Shown here: one piece after another, positions 10,186 to 20,968 of the stretch
Numbering within the stretch: position 1 is the stretch's first letter
Layout: each line of letters starts with the position of its first letter
Assembly: GCA_004794655.1 (NCBI GenBank)
Contig: SMMW01000568.1
Location: forward strand, 2,221,001 to 2,285,000
Source of the DNA: Marisa cornuarietis
Lineage: Eukaryota > Mollusca > Gastropoda > Architaenioglossa > Ampullariidae
Reading direction: 5' to 3'
Length of the DNA: 64,000 nt
The notes under the pieces: generated by a model
What the model saw: the letters and a program-made list of their open reading frames with translations, nothing else
Databases searched by the model: none
What the model was told of the DNA's origin: nothing
Translations under genes and position numbers: made by a program

Positions 10186-11208
10186 TCAATGAATTATGAG
10201 TAAAGAAGTATGTACATATCTTTTACCTTTGGGATAACTACCAACTGGACAGCTTCGCCAGTTCTCCGGTTTGACTGCAGCTTTCCCTCTGACGTACACA
10301 GCGAGTCCCACACTCGCCACCGCCAGCCCGGCAGCGTTGACACCAGATGCACTGCGTGACCCGCTGACGTACAGCAGCGCCACCACCACCATGCGCTTGA
10401 TGACGTTGGCCATGGCGTGACTCACCACGTCTAGCGCGCGCAGAATGACGCTCGTGCTGATCAGTGAGTACGTGACGTGAAACGTCCCCGATAGCAGCAG
10501 TGACGTCACAGCCAGACCGGTGCCGGGCGCCAAAACGCGGCGGATGGCCAGGGTAGATGATGACGTCACGATGACGCACGACACTCCGGCCGTGAGACCA
10601 ACGTGATTCCAGCCGATCCACCGCAGGCTGACGTTAAGCTTACTAGAGTGCAGTCCCTTGATGGCCACGTTGCGGACGGCCAGCAGTACGTTGGACGTCA
10701 TGGCTAGCATCACGCCAGAAGTCAGGGCCTGCTGCACATGCGTAACGTCGTCAGAGACGAACACCAGGGCCCCGCCAACCACCAATGGAAGGCTCACCCA
10801 CACGTAGCAGTTTAGACCCTCCCGTAACCACATCCACTGCGCTATAGCGGACACCATGGGTTCCGTCAGCTTGATGGCCAGTGTGGAGGCCGCTTCCATT
10901 CTGGCCAAACTCCAGTTGGTCAGAAAGGTTGACAGCACGTGCATCGTCATAGCAACGTAATAACAAGCTTCGCCATGGATTGTCGTCGTTTTTACTTTCT
11001 GTACAGCGTCCACGATGACTGATTTGTCCCGCGACACTTTGGTGACGAGATAGCAACACAGTAACTGAACCAAAGATAAGACTGCAGCCGCACTCACTGG
11101 AGTGAGGAGAAGAGTCAGCGCACTGACCTCCGTGAGGAAGACCTTGGCAGTGTGGTGGCAGGCGTACGACGACACTGTCCAGGCGATGAAAGCTTTGAGA
11201 AGATTCAT
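10186..11208 (-). CDS. TPT/SLC35-family (drug-metabolite superfamily) transporter
   Basis: A 340-residue membrane protein with about ten hydrophobic segments and short loops, the size usual for triose-phosphate translocator (TPT) and SLC35E carriers. Two family hallmarks are visible: AIKLTEPMVSAIAQWMWLRE (111-130), matching the 'IK-x-x-EP' helix of plant plastid translocators, and VVSHAMANVIKRMVVVALLY (261-280), matching their 'SVGN-x-x-KR' helix with the Lys-Arg pair associated with phosphate binding. RNVAIKGL (179-186) also fits. Substrates in the family include phosphoenolpyruvate, triose phosphates and nucleotide sugars; the substrate here is not determined by sequence. A good donor (CCCAAAG|GTAAAAG, exon end 10227) lies inside the final codons, so the last 14 residues may be intron read-through and a further exon may exist. 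The gene sits directly upstream of, and on the same strand as, the pyruvyl transferase. Confidence 0.82.
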   Translation of the reverse strand: MNLLKAFIAWTVSSYACHHTAKVFLTEVSALTLLLTPVSAAAVLSLVQLLCCYLVTKVSRDKSVIVDAVQKVKTTTIHGEACYYVAMTMHVLSTFLTNWSLARMEAASTLAIKLTEPMVSAIAQWMWLREGLNCYVWVSLPLVVGGALVFVSDDVTHVQQALTSGVMLAMTSNVLLAVRNVAIKGLHSSKLNVSLRWIGWNHVGLTAGVSCVIVTSSSTLAIRRVLAPGTGLAVTSLLLSGTFHVTYSLISTSVILRALDVVSHAMANVIKRMVVVALLYVSGSRSASGVNAAGLAVASVGLAVYVRGKAAVKPENWRSCPVGSYPKGKRYVHTSLLIIH

Positions 11209-11633
11209 GATGCTGAAGAACTAAGACCGGATGATCCGATAATTTGTTTTTAATGACGCCTTCTCTAAAGACCTGTAAGTTCAGTAAACGAGAAAGTGAC
11301 AGTTTATAATTATTGGTGGAAACGCGTGCATAAGAACAGAAACACACAGACACACGCGGACGCACGCACGCACACACACTTTCTCTCTCTCAATTGTGTG
11401 CACTTTGGAGACATGCTGTGGACATGGGTACGGCCGGGCACAAGAATCACACAGTCTGCGTGGCATTTTCTAAGGGCTGTCGCCAACACGCCGGGCACCG
11501 GTCAATAGATGAATATCGCTCTGGTCCTCGCCGCTCACTCGTTCCTGCGGCTTCACCGCCGCCACTGCATGGCAACGTGACGTGTATCGCAGCTTCGTAA
11601 CGTAGAGGCACTGAAATAATCGTTAAAATATTT

Positions 11634-12095
11634 GGGCGGAATTCTGACTTAGAGGCATTCAGTCATAAACCCTCAGATGGTAGCCTCGCACCATTCGTTT
11701 ATCAGCCAAGCGCGCAAACCAAATGTCTTAACTTGTGGTTCCTCTCGTACTGAGCAGGATTACCGTTGCAACAGGTCATTAGTAGAGTAACAATAACCTT
11801 TCTTGTGGAAGCCTATCTCAGAGTGGTTGGAACATTTACAGAAAATCTTCATTATTAAATTACGAGATGGATAGAAATTAGATGAACCTACTACCAATTT
11901 TAAGACGTCTGAGTTGACCGCTTCCCTAAACGGCAGGTGGAAAGAAAAACGTTTCCTCCTAAAGTCAAGATGATCATGAGGTCACGCCTTCATGATCTGT
12001 ATTCGTACTGAAAATCAAAATCGAGCGACCTGTGGCCCTTTGGCTCTACGCGAGGTTTCCGTCCTCACTGGGGTCACCTTAGCACACCTGCATTA
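11634..12095 (-). pseudogene. Degraded 28S rRNA fragment
   Basis: Two blocks of large-subunit rRNA 3' sequence are recognisable on the minus strand. Block one (about 12095-11960) contains GAGGACGGAAACCTCGCGTA and GATTTTCAGTACGAATACAG. Block two (about 11790-11634) contains GGTAATCCTGCTCAGTACGA, GAGAGGAACC, ACATTTGGTT and GCCTCTAAGTCAGAATTC. The middle, which in a working gene holds highly conserved peptidyl-transferase-region sequence, is shorter and barely recognisable. Substitutions occur even at normally invariant positions. It is a single pseudogene fragment, not part of a working rDNA array. Confidence 0.85.
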
Positions 12096-14419
12096 CCTTT
12101 TGACAGATGAGTAAGTAAAAAAACCTCATCTGTCGGTGCAATCAAATATGTCTTTGCTGTACAATTATATGTGTATATGAGTGTGTGGGAGTACAGGTGA
12201 ATTTTTTTTTAGACATTGTAAAGATTTGGGTATATGTGAGTAGGTTCTCGCTCCCTTGCTAGAGCCATTGTGCTTTAAGCAATAAAAGATATGTCGATGT
12301 CTATGTCTCTCTTCTCTGTGCTATGAAAGGAACAATATACGAAAAGAATACATTACAGAAAATTTTACAGAGTAATTTCGCGTTTTCGATTCTGCCTTTT
12401 AATGGCAGTCGTACTAGAACAATCACCAGTTTAGCCACATATATCTATAACATAAGATTTGAGAAAAAACCGATAAAAGCTGATTTCACTCTGTTTATTC
12501 TTGGGACGTTTGTTAGAATGAATGTCATACAAGTGGCCCAAACATAGTATTGATCTAGAATACTTGTTAAATGGTTTGAGTATATTCATTATGCTATCAT
12601 CTTTAGATGTTTGACACATCGGCAGGCAAGATTAAATACAGCCTTGGTCTTTGATCTTAGTGACCAGAGATTACTGAATAACGGTAACTTTCAAGGCAAC
12701 TAGTGATCGCACATTGTTTGTGGTGACGACATCAAAGACATGAAGTTCTTACTGTTAACTTCTGGAAACGAGGCTTTGTTCTCCCGTGACTTTTCTATTT
12801 TCTTGTGCAACGTCTTTGTTTGTTCGTACCTGTCGCGTGCCGCATGCTGGCTCAGCCCGAGCTTTAGTTCTAAAGGGGGAGGGGGTTTGCTGCGTCATGA
12901 TAATCTGACGCAATCATTGTAATCTGGTTGGTTTTGACGTGATTGGCGCGTGAGGACTGAGGCAAGGCGGTTAGAGAAGAGCGGAGAGGCAGAGGAAGAA
13001 AGAAAAGGTGAGGAGCAAGAAAGCTGTGAACTGAATGGAGTGACTTTCTTGAGTTGTTCATCCGCTGTTCGACCGGAGTATTGAATATCCAGGGAAGACC
13101 GTTGTGAGAACGGAAAGCTTTCGTCTTCTGAGAAACTGTGAAGAATGATGATGAGGATGTCCATTTGTAATGCGCAGGTATCCATTCAGAAGAATGCTCA
13201 TTGCGCAGCAAAAACAAAATAAATACTACTAATAATAATAATAATAAAAGTGTCTAGAGTGACTTTCTTGAGTCGACGATCCGTTGTTCGAGCGGGGTAT
13301 CGAATGACCAGCGGAGACTGTTGCTGTGTACGAGGAGCTTTCATCCGCCGAAAGACGGTGGTGCAGATAGAGTGACTTTCGCCTGTAGTCTTTTGTAGGG
13401 GGTGGGGTGGTATCTAGGGTATAGACGGGGAGGGGGTGGTATTAGTTAGTGGTAGGCGTCTTCTTTCATCCCGACGCAATAGTTTCTTTGTTCTCTTCCT
13501 TGTTTCCGTTACATCCGTTTTTTTTTGTTTTAATTAAAGTGTATTTGTATTATCCTCATGTGTGCGTGTCGTCTGTTTTGCACTGGAGAGCGATTAGATT
13601 CGTCGCTATACGCGACAGTACCCATAGTTGCGTTTAGTTACAAGTTGCATTTTTCTCTCAATCTTTCCTTTGTTTTACTACTGGTAACAGCCTTGCTTTC
13701 TGTTTCTTGCAAATTTTACTGTAACGTTTCATTCTCCTCCATTACATAGATTGTAAATCTCATTATTATTGCTTGGTTATTTTTCTGTTTTGTAAAACTT
13801 AGCATTCTTTTAAATCCTCATCTAGCATCTAGTATTGTGTTTGTCTTGCTTTAGATTTTTTGGTAGTCTTCCTGCATTTCATTCTTGTAATAGTTTTTAT
13901 TTTTACGATAATCCAAATTTCACTTCACCAACACTTTGATCTAAAATGTTGAATAATGTCTGTACAACTCGTCAACACGACAGCTCAGTTAATATTGATG
14001 AATCACTTTACTACTCTTTAACTTACAGCCTGTTTAGTTTACACATTGAAACAACTTTTCCTTTACTTTGATTCTGTGAATGTTGACACCCTACCAAGAG
14101 AACGGATTCGAATCAACAGCTACCGGGCCGGTCGTCGTAAACCGTCCTTTGAATTAGCCATGAAGCTTCAAAATGTTCATAAGATTTAAATATCTTTCTA
14201 TAAACTTTTTATTGTGGTGATCAGCAAGCCTGCATTTCTAAGTGTTTGACTCCTCAACTGCTTATTACATGTTTTTTTTAAGAACATGTATTTTAACATA
14301 TATTTAACAATAAGTTATTGGTAGTATTGTCATGACAACAACAACAACAACCTTCGCTAATAAACTGATCACAAATAAAGTTTTTAACTTTAAAAACAAG
14401 CGATAAGAAAAAGACTTGC
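12096..14419. other. Gap with repeats, no recognised gene
   Basis: An imperfect tandem pair of about 105-110 bp units starts at 13038 and 13257 with GAGTGACTTTCTTGAGT. Sequence around 12655-12710 resembles 1748-1790 in the intron of the truncated lectin gene, suggesting that the 14.4-14.9 kb cassette once had the same downstream neighbour. The lectin linker and CTLD exons expected on the minus strand are absent. Sequence near 13560-13625 resembles 25238-25290. Confidence 0.5.
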
Positions 14420-14854
14420 CCAAGGACCCAATCACGACAAAGGTCAGAGCTAGTGGTGTTATGAAGGTGACACGAGGTGATGGTGAGGTGGCCTGAAATA
14501 AATTAGTAACTACACAGACGATGGCATTCGATAGAGTACACCAATAAGCAACACACGATAAGAGAAAAATATATACACATTCTTAATGTGCGCCAACGGA
14601 GGATAAAATAAAAGGCTTCAGCGACAATCAGTTGAATGTAAACCATGAATAGAAAACAAAAAGTGCGTGTAAATAATAAATATAAAAAGTAAAATATGCT
14701 AGATGCTAAGTTTGTCAATCACGTGATTGTGACGGTTTCGTTAGTTTTCATTCTCTGTTTTAATATTCTTTAAAAGATTGCAGCGCTGCAGTCAAGTTCC
14801 CATATTTTTACGAAATTTGGATAAGTAGTCTTGTCCTGCATAAACTCTTACCAT
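14420..14854 (-). pseudogene. Orphan lectin start exon and signal-peptide exon
   Basis: Exon 1 ends in ATG (14854-14852) with donor GTAAGAG. Exon 2 (14492-14420, 73 nt, after acceptor TTTATTTCAG) encodes ATSPSPRVTFITPLAL, then TFVVIGSLG, a signal peptide. Its donor is GCAAGT, as in the two other copies. No linker or CTLD exon follows on the minus strand before the 28S fragment and the transporter gene. It could splice only to unknown downstream sequence, so it is treated as a gene remnant; the exons themselves carry no lesion. Confidence 0.6.
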
Positions 14855-14946
14855 CTGAAGACGCCTGTACTTCTCGCTGTTTTCACGTCGTTCGTAGAGG
14901 AGAGACCACGGACTGTCTGAACACAGCGCGGCATCAGCAATTTATA
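14852..14946 (-). promoter_or_regulatory. Lectin core promoter and start exon, copy 3
   Basis: TATAAAT at 14946-14940, cap motif TCAGAC with A14918 (28 nt apart), 67-nt leader exon ending in ATG at 14854-14852. This is the best preserved of the four cassettes. The upstream module is cut at about 15130, so the CRE octamer is missing here. Confidence 0.65.
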
Positions 14947-15310
14947 CTCACGTCCAGCTTCCCAGATGACATCGGGAGTAAACGGATTGTGAGAAAAGGC
15001 AGGCCAGCCACAACAGGTATCTATGCCCCGATAGGCGTGGTCTGACATAAACAGGCCCTGTCATCAATAATCTATTATGTCGTTTGTAGTTCGAACACAA
15101 TTCAAAGCTAGCATTTAATATTCTCTCCTCCTGAGGTTGGGAGGTCATCAAGGAAATTTAAACGGAACGGGACAGCGGACATCAGCGGAATCCCGCGCTG
15201 TACCCGGTCCACAAAGTGTGCAAATCATGGCCGAAGGGTCAATTTCGTACTTTGTGTCTGAGACTAGTTCCCTGTCAGCATTCTCACCACTCGGTTATCC
15301 GCTACCTCAC

Positions 15311-18050
15311 CTCCACACATAGAACGCACATTATAAAATACACAAATTTTTAACACTTCAGAGTAGAGATATGTAGACTTAATTTACTACTTTTTATATT
15401 TGCTTCTCGATCTTTTTGTAACACCTGCATATTAGATCAAACACGTCAAGCTCATTCAATAGAGGAAGTCGAACCTACTGTTATACACATCAAAATATGT
15501 TTGTGGAATATTATTTTATTAAAGCTTTTCCTCCTCAAACACTGTACAACTTGTAGCAAGAAAACCTAATATTTTGATGTTCTAATTATGATTAAAATGT
15601 ACAGAAGGTTCAATAAAGCAATAAAACTAAGCAGAAAGCTTCCCTCCCTACATAGACCCAGGGCAATAAGTAAGTACACAGCTACTGAATGCTGATTACA
15701 GAAAAACCTTTTAATGTTGACCTCATGTGTAGATATCAGAATTAACGATAATCATACTGAGGCACTTAAAACATACAAAAAGAATTTTTACAGTAACACA
15801 TCTCGAAAGAAAGGTCGTCGAAATGTACTTTTTCTGTGTAAATAGGTAACGTGTGATTAAGACCTTATCTTTCTGCCCGCTATTCTGACTGCTTCCTCAT
15901 TTTCTTCCTACACCAGTGAGATTTTGACAATGTAATGTTTATTTATTTTGTCTGTGCTGCATATAAAGTAAAGCAATGTATCAAGCTTATCCACAGATTA
16001 TTACTTGCAAAACTCTTGCCTGCTTAGTCTTGATTTTATGTTTGAAAAGTATGAGTTTTATACAAGATAACTAGTGTCCGAGCCAAAGACACACCGAGTT
16101 GAGCGCCATGTTGCGCAACAAACGTCCCCCAGTAGACCTCGCCTTTGGGATTGGATACCTGACTCTATAGAGACTTGTGGAAGGCAAGGCAGCGATAGAG
16201 GGGATGGCCAACGTGCTGACAAACAGAAGGCTTCAAGAAAAAGTGGGGTCTCTAGCACATCATCCCCCAAACAACCTTAAAACAGCTAGGGGAAGTCCTT
16301 TACCTTTTGTTTACAAGATAACAATTAAACAGGTCCATTTGTCATATAAACGATATTCAAAAGTAGAAAAAGTTCTCCTTTAAATAATTTCTTTTGTAAT
16401 AAACTAGTTTCATTTTTATTATGAAATTTACTGAGTCCACTTATTAAGGATCAAACTGAACGTACAAAAGTAATACATATAAAAGTACATAAAACCGACT
16501 AAGTCTAACAGTATTGAACAACAGAGCCAACCAACAGGTGCAGGCATATTGTTTACCGGAACCCAGCATTATGTGTGAACTAGATTGTGGCATTGCAAGA
16601 TACGGCAACGTGGCCGAAGGACGTTGTGTAAATACCGAGAGCGTGTCAGGTGATCTGTTCGTGCGTGCGAAACAGAAAGAAAACTGCTGCTGTCACGTCC
16701 TGTTGCATGACTGCTGAGTGAACTTGCATATCATAACTAATATCGCTTAACGAAGGCTCACAACTGTCTACTGGCTGAAGTGTGATTATTGTATATTGTT
16801 TAAGTAATTGACTTATTATAGGATTTAGCGTTTCTTTTCATAGTCACCACGTCTTTGATCATCAGGCTCGTCTCTACTATTCCAGACAAACCTTTTATTC
16901 TCGATAACTCTGTTGTTCTTAAACAAGCTTGTCTTCATAAAAAATCATTGGTGCGAGTGCTTTGAAGGTTAAGAGTTCGAGCTGCAAAAGAAATAGTTGA
17001 TATATTGATTCTAAAGCGTGTTTGTATCAGACCACGCATACTGGGACGTGACACGTTGTTTACCTAATAGACACCTGTTGAGGACGAACTAACATAGCCA
17101 CAATCGTAGTTTTTGTTTTATTTTTTGTCCAAAGCAAAGCCAATATCTGCTCATCACATACGACAAAGTGTAACTGTAGGCGTGTGTAAAATAAATTACG
17201 AACCTCCAGATCCAAAGAAGTCCAGAGCGAAGGTCGAATCTGATTATTGCTCCTTCATGCATTTTCTGCTTTATGTTGTTTTGATAAGGACTTAATTCGT
17301 TTAGCCCGGAAGTGCTCTCAACTGTTCTCTTTCTTCTTCCTGCCTGGCAGTCTTGCGTTCCTCCTCGTCGTCCTTCCGATTCATTTACAGAGCGAGGTCC
17401 TCTTCCTGTGAGTTCAAGATTTCTATACTTTTATTTTATAATGTGACACGCTTCTCCTTTATTTCAAATATGTGTATAGAAAAAATTCTCTACAACAGAA
17501 AGAAATTAACGACTCTATAGAAGGACAACTCAGGGTTTAACATAAAGATCTGATTAGAGCTAAACTATTCGTCTTGGCGGGCAGTAATGTGCAGCGAAAG
17601 AGAACTCCCTCTAATGGAGCTCAATGACATGTCAATACTTCAAGGTATGTACACTTAGTGCCGTTTTCATTTAAGTCTTGGAAAGATGTTCACACTTCAT
17701 CTTCCGCGACGTCTCAAAAGTAAACTCGCTGAAGAAGACAAAATAATTAATGATCTGTCCAATGACTTTTTTTGTCCTAGTTCTTTTTAAACAGGGTTTG
17801 CACAGTGTACATGTTGCTCGGACTGTGATAATGAGAGCCTTTGATAAACAGGCTAGTCATTCGAGAATTTATTCACTCATCAAGTCATTCATGAACAAAC
17901 GTGGGTGACATCAGTCACTTCTTTGAGCAGTTGATAACTGGCGTGCTAGTCGTCGTAACAACACACCCCTCGTCGGGCGGTGGTGCTACCTTGTCTCACA
18001 CATGGTCCAAAACTTGAGTGACAAAACGCGTTGTTGTAGGCCCCTGCTAA
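15311..18050 (+). repeat. Segmental duplication A, copy 1
   Basis: Direct copy of 31562-34050 with numerous substitutions and indels. Matching landmarks include GTAGACTTAATTTACTACTT versus GTAGACTTAACCTACTACTT, GCTTCCCTCCCTACA, ACAACAGAGCCAA and CCTGCCTGGCAGTC. It contains a SINE-related stretch (about 16090-16310) sharing AAGTGGGGTCTCTAGCAC with its counterpart. Short open frames inside (for example 16514-16717) are not conserved in the second copy, so no gene is called. Confidence 0.75.
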
Positions 18051-18638
18051 TAATAACAGATGCCTAAAAGAGGTTTATGTCTCTTTACGATGTACGGTAA
18101 ACATGCAGTAACATTGACCAGAGTGGAAATAATACATGTTTAAAAATGGTTTACGTCTCTGACGGAACGAGACAAGGGCGACATAGGAGGGTATCGATGA
18201 TGAATAAAAACAAATACAGAAAATGCAAAGAGGAACATAAGTTATGACGGTACTCTACTTGCGAAAACATATCTCTCACAGAAAGAAGACACTCAAGTCA
18301 AACTGAAACTGAAGATCTGTATGTTTAAAAGAATTAGCAGAAAAAAAGACGGCTTGCCAGGCGCAGCCTCGTTTTCAAATAGAGGGATGTGGAAAGTTTA
18401 CGGTGGCGGTGGTAAGAAAGTGCCTCCTGTTAATTTAGTTAAGTCTAGAGAGCTTGTGAGAAAAGTTTGGTAGCGTTTTATGGTATACCGCAGTACACTA
18501 GTACAAATTATTATTTTATTTAATTGATTTGTTAATTGGGAAAGGAGTATGAAGGTAAAATACCTACGAGTTATCTTAGAAATGGCAGGTAGTTTTACAC
18601 TAAGGTAGTTTTTCAGCTAGTCGAGGAATCTAATTTAT

Positions 18639-18680
18639 GAGTGAGTGAGTGAGTGAGTGAGTGAGTGAGTGAGTGAGTGA
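18639..18680. repeat. (GAGT)n microsatellite
   Basis: About ten tetranucleotide units, orthologous in position to the longer tract at 44589-44675. Confidence 0.9.
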
Positions 18681-19289
18681 GATCGTGTGTGTGTGCTAGC
18701 ATTTCAAGAAGATGCATGTTATGCCTATCGTAAATGGCCGTGTATCCGTGCGCTTGTAGGTAAAGCTTTGAGCCCGATTGGTGATGGGGAAGAGAGCTAC
18801 ATAAATGTTCTTTTTTTTTTAGATCACAGTGATGTGTTGTATTCACTGACACAAGCTGACATCAGATACGAACGCGTTGAATTTTCGGCAGTTCTCTAAC
18901 AGTCCTCCTCATTCATTCTGTTTACCCTTAATACTAATCACTTGACAGGGAGATTTCACTCTCATCTTCCTTATCACTAAATAATGGGATTTATACTGCG
19001 TGCTCGCCCTGTTTCTACAATTTCGTTAAGGTTTTCCTTCACATTTCGGAAGTTTGGCTTCTTGCCTAAGTTCAGCTAAAAAGTTGGCACGGCAGTAGCA
19101 GCGAAATCGCCATTTTCTTTTGCTTGATTTGTTTGTAGGAAAAGAATACTAGACTCCCCTAGACACTTAGCAGATTAGTAACTGTAATAACATAAAATTC
19201 TCTTTCTTAGTTTAGTAAAATGATAGTTTCGTTATCACTTGGTTCAGTCGAGTTTAAATGTCTGTATACACCGTAGCTCTTGCTTCATA

Positions 19290-19470
19290 GGGGAAGCGGA
19301 TGGCCGAGTGGTTAGAGCGCCATAGAGGGTTGGGGAAGGTAAGGCAGCGAGGGAGAGGAGATTGGCACCACCCTCATGTAAAAGCTGGCCCCGAGAAAAG
19401 TGGGGTCTCTAACATCTCACTCCCCTACGACCTGAAAAGGTTATGGGATGACCTTTACCTTTACCTTGCT
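19290..19470 (+). mobile_element. tRNA-derived SINE
   Basis: The head GGATGGCCGAGTGGTTAGAG is an A-box like that of a type II (Leu/Ser-like) tRNA. It is followed by the family body (GCAGCGAGGGAGAGGAGATT, AAGTGGGGTCTCTAACA) and a CCTTTACCTTTACCTT tail. The B-box region is deleted compared with the copy at 31.33-31.56 kb. It is absent from the equivalent spot of duplication copy 2 (about 45270), so it inserted after the duplication. Confidence 0.75.
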
Positions 19471-19512
19471 TCATAATTCTAGGATCCAACGCTTTGACCT
19501 TTGACAAAGAAA

Positions 19513-20803
19513 ATGTCGATGACCAAGGTCACCATCATTCTCATTTTGGGTAAGTCGTCTGCTTATCACATTGTGAAAGAGTTTTACCTGTGATCAAGAC
19601 CTGTCTTAGTAAGTCATCTTGTTTACACATGTCATTACATTTTCTGTATAAACAAATCTCTTTGAACAGCATTTGTAGGAGAATAGACAGTTTTCTTAGT
19701 TATTTGAGGACAGTACAAAAATATTTGAATTTTTTTTTTTATCAAGGTGCCCTGTTCTCAAATGTGCTATGGACAGTCGTAGATTCTGTCGCATCAGTAA
19801 CTGACACAAAAGTTCAGGGCCTGACAAAGTGTAAGGGAGAGCACCTAGTGTTAATGGAAGCAAGTACTGAAGTTACGGCCCATGTCTACGTGTATCGCAA
19901 TGGGGGAGTCGGCAGCCAGCACGTCTGTACAGGCAAAGAGAGACCTACAGGTAACATTGTTCTTTTTTGCATCTCTAATTTATAATCACTAATATTTTGT
20001 ATACATGTATTGCTTATTTTCCTAGATCGTGTAAACAAACGCGAACAGGAATTATAATATTCACTATTTTTTTTAGGGGCGACTGCATGTGGCCGACAAC
20101 TCCAGTGTGAAGCTGACTAATCTGAAGTCACGTGACCTGGGACTGTACCGCGTGGAGGTCAAACTGTCTGATGGCAGCGCCGTAGAGCAGAGCACGATGG
20201 TGGTGGTCAGAGGTAATGGGTTACACACAAGAATCTGGAGACCTCGAGGGAAGAAGGTGTATCTCTGACAAATTTCTCCAGCCTGGTTCAGCGTGTGGAG
20301 GACTTAGAGAGAACCAGAGCCGAAGGCTGCTGGGAAAGTAGTGTGGCCGCGATGGCTCACCTAGTTCACTGTCAAGCTAAGTGTGACCAGCTTGACGCTT
20401 TTCTTGGTCGATTAGTCGCAGCAGAAAAAAGATTGAAGATTTGTGGACCATTAGTAAAATCATAAGCGAAATCAAAGATGAACCAGATTCCACGAATCAC
20501 ACCCTCAACGAGTTTCAACTGCAAACGCTAAATGAAATGACGACTGTTAATCAGTTGTTCAGTGACTTTCGCCTTCAGCTTGAGCAAGAGACTATGGATA
20601 TAAATGAAACACTAAAGAATGTTTTATTGAGACAACTGCAAGTTGAAGACCATATACCGAAGGTAGATGAACAGGTAAGGATGTCTCGGGTCGATGACCA
20701 GATGTCACTGGTTGACAGCCGTATGTCCCAGGTAGATTAACGGATGTTACAGTTAGACATCCGTATATCGAGGTGGGCGGATTTGAGGCTTACAGAGTCC
20801 ATA
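19513..20803 (+). pseudogene. Ig/coiled-coil lectin (CREP-like) pseudogene B1
   Basis: Exons match gene B2: signal exon 19513-19549 (MSMTKVTIILILG), Ig1a 19747-19950, Ig1b 20077-20212. Four lesions are visible. Ig1a is 204 nt instead of 203 because a run of four G has become five (near 19901-19906), shifting frame. The second Ig domain and the first part of the coiled-coil exon are deleted: sequence after the Ig1b donor joins mid-exon at about 20236. One base is lost near 20430 (GCAGAAAAAAGATTG against GCAGAGAAAAAGGTTG). A GAA codon became TAA (about 20738). Homology to B2 ends near 20803, just before a retrotransposon. No CTLD exons follow on this strand. The remaining coiled-coil piece reads openly from about 20441 to 20740. 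Confidence 0.85.
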
Positions 20804-20968
20804 TTATCCCCAAGATATCTTCCACGGATAAAACCGGACTGATCTTTATGGATAGGAGATAGTAAAACTTTTTAAATAATAATAATAATAACGAAGATTT
20901 TTTATAGCGGTATTCTAAAAATAGCTGAATTCAAAAAGGAAAGATTAAATAGTTGGTAAAAGAAGACA

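Larger units (their letters stand above)
18190..20220 (+). repeat. Segmental duplication B, copy 1
   Basis: Direct copy of about 44130-46210. It covers the 5' flank, signal exon and first Ig domain of the two plus-strand lectin genes. Both copies carry a (GAGT)n tract at the same place (18639-18680 here, 44589-44675 in the other copy). Confidence 0.8.

Noticed and set aside
10238..11377. Alternative frames overlapping the transporter
   Set aside because: Low-complexity, Arg/His-rich shadow frames with no family motifs; the 340-residue frame has the TPT signatures.
12870..13217. Minus-strand open frames of about 100 residues
   Set aside because: They overlap an imperfect tandem duplication and show no domain, splice pattern or second copy with conserved coding.
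19295..19330. tRNA gene-like A-box sequence
   Set aside because: No foldable cloverleaf follows; it is the head of a SINE.
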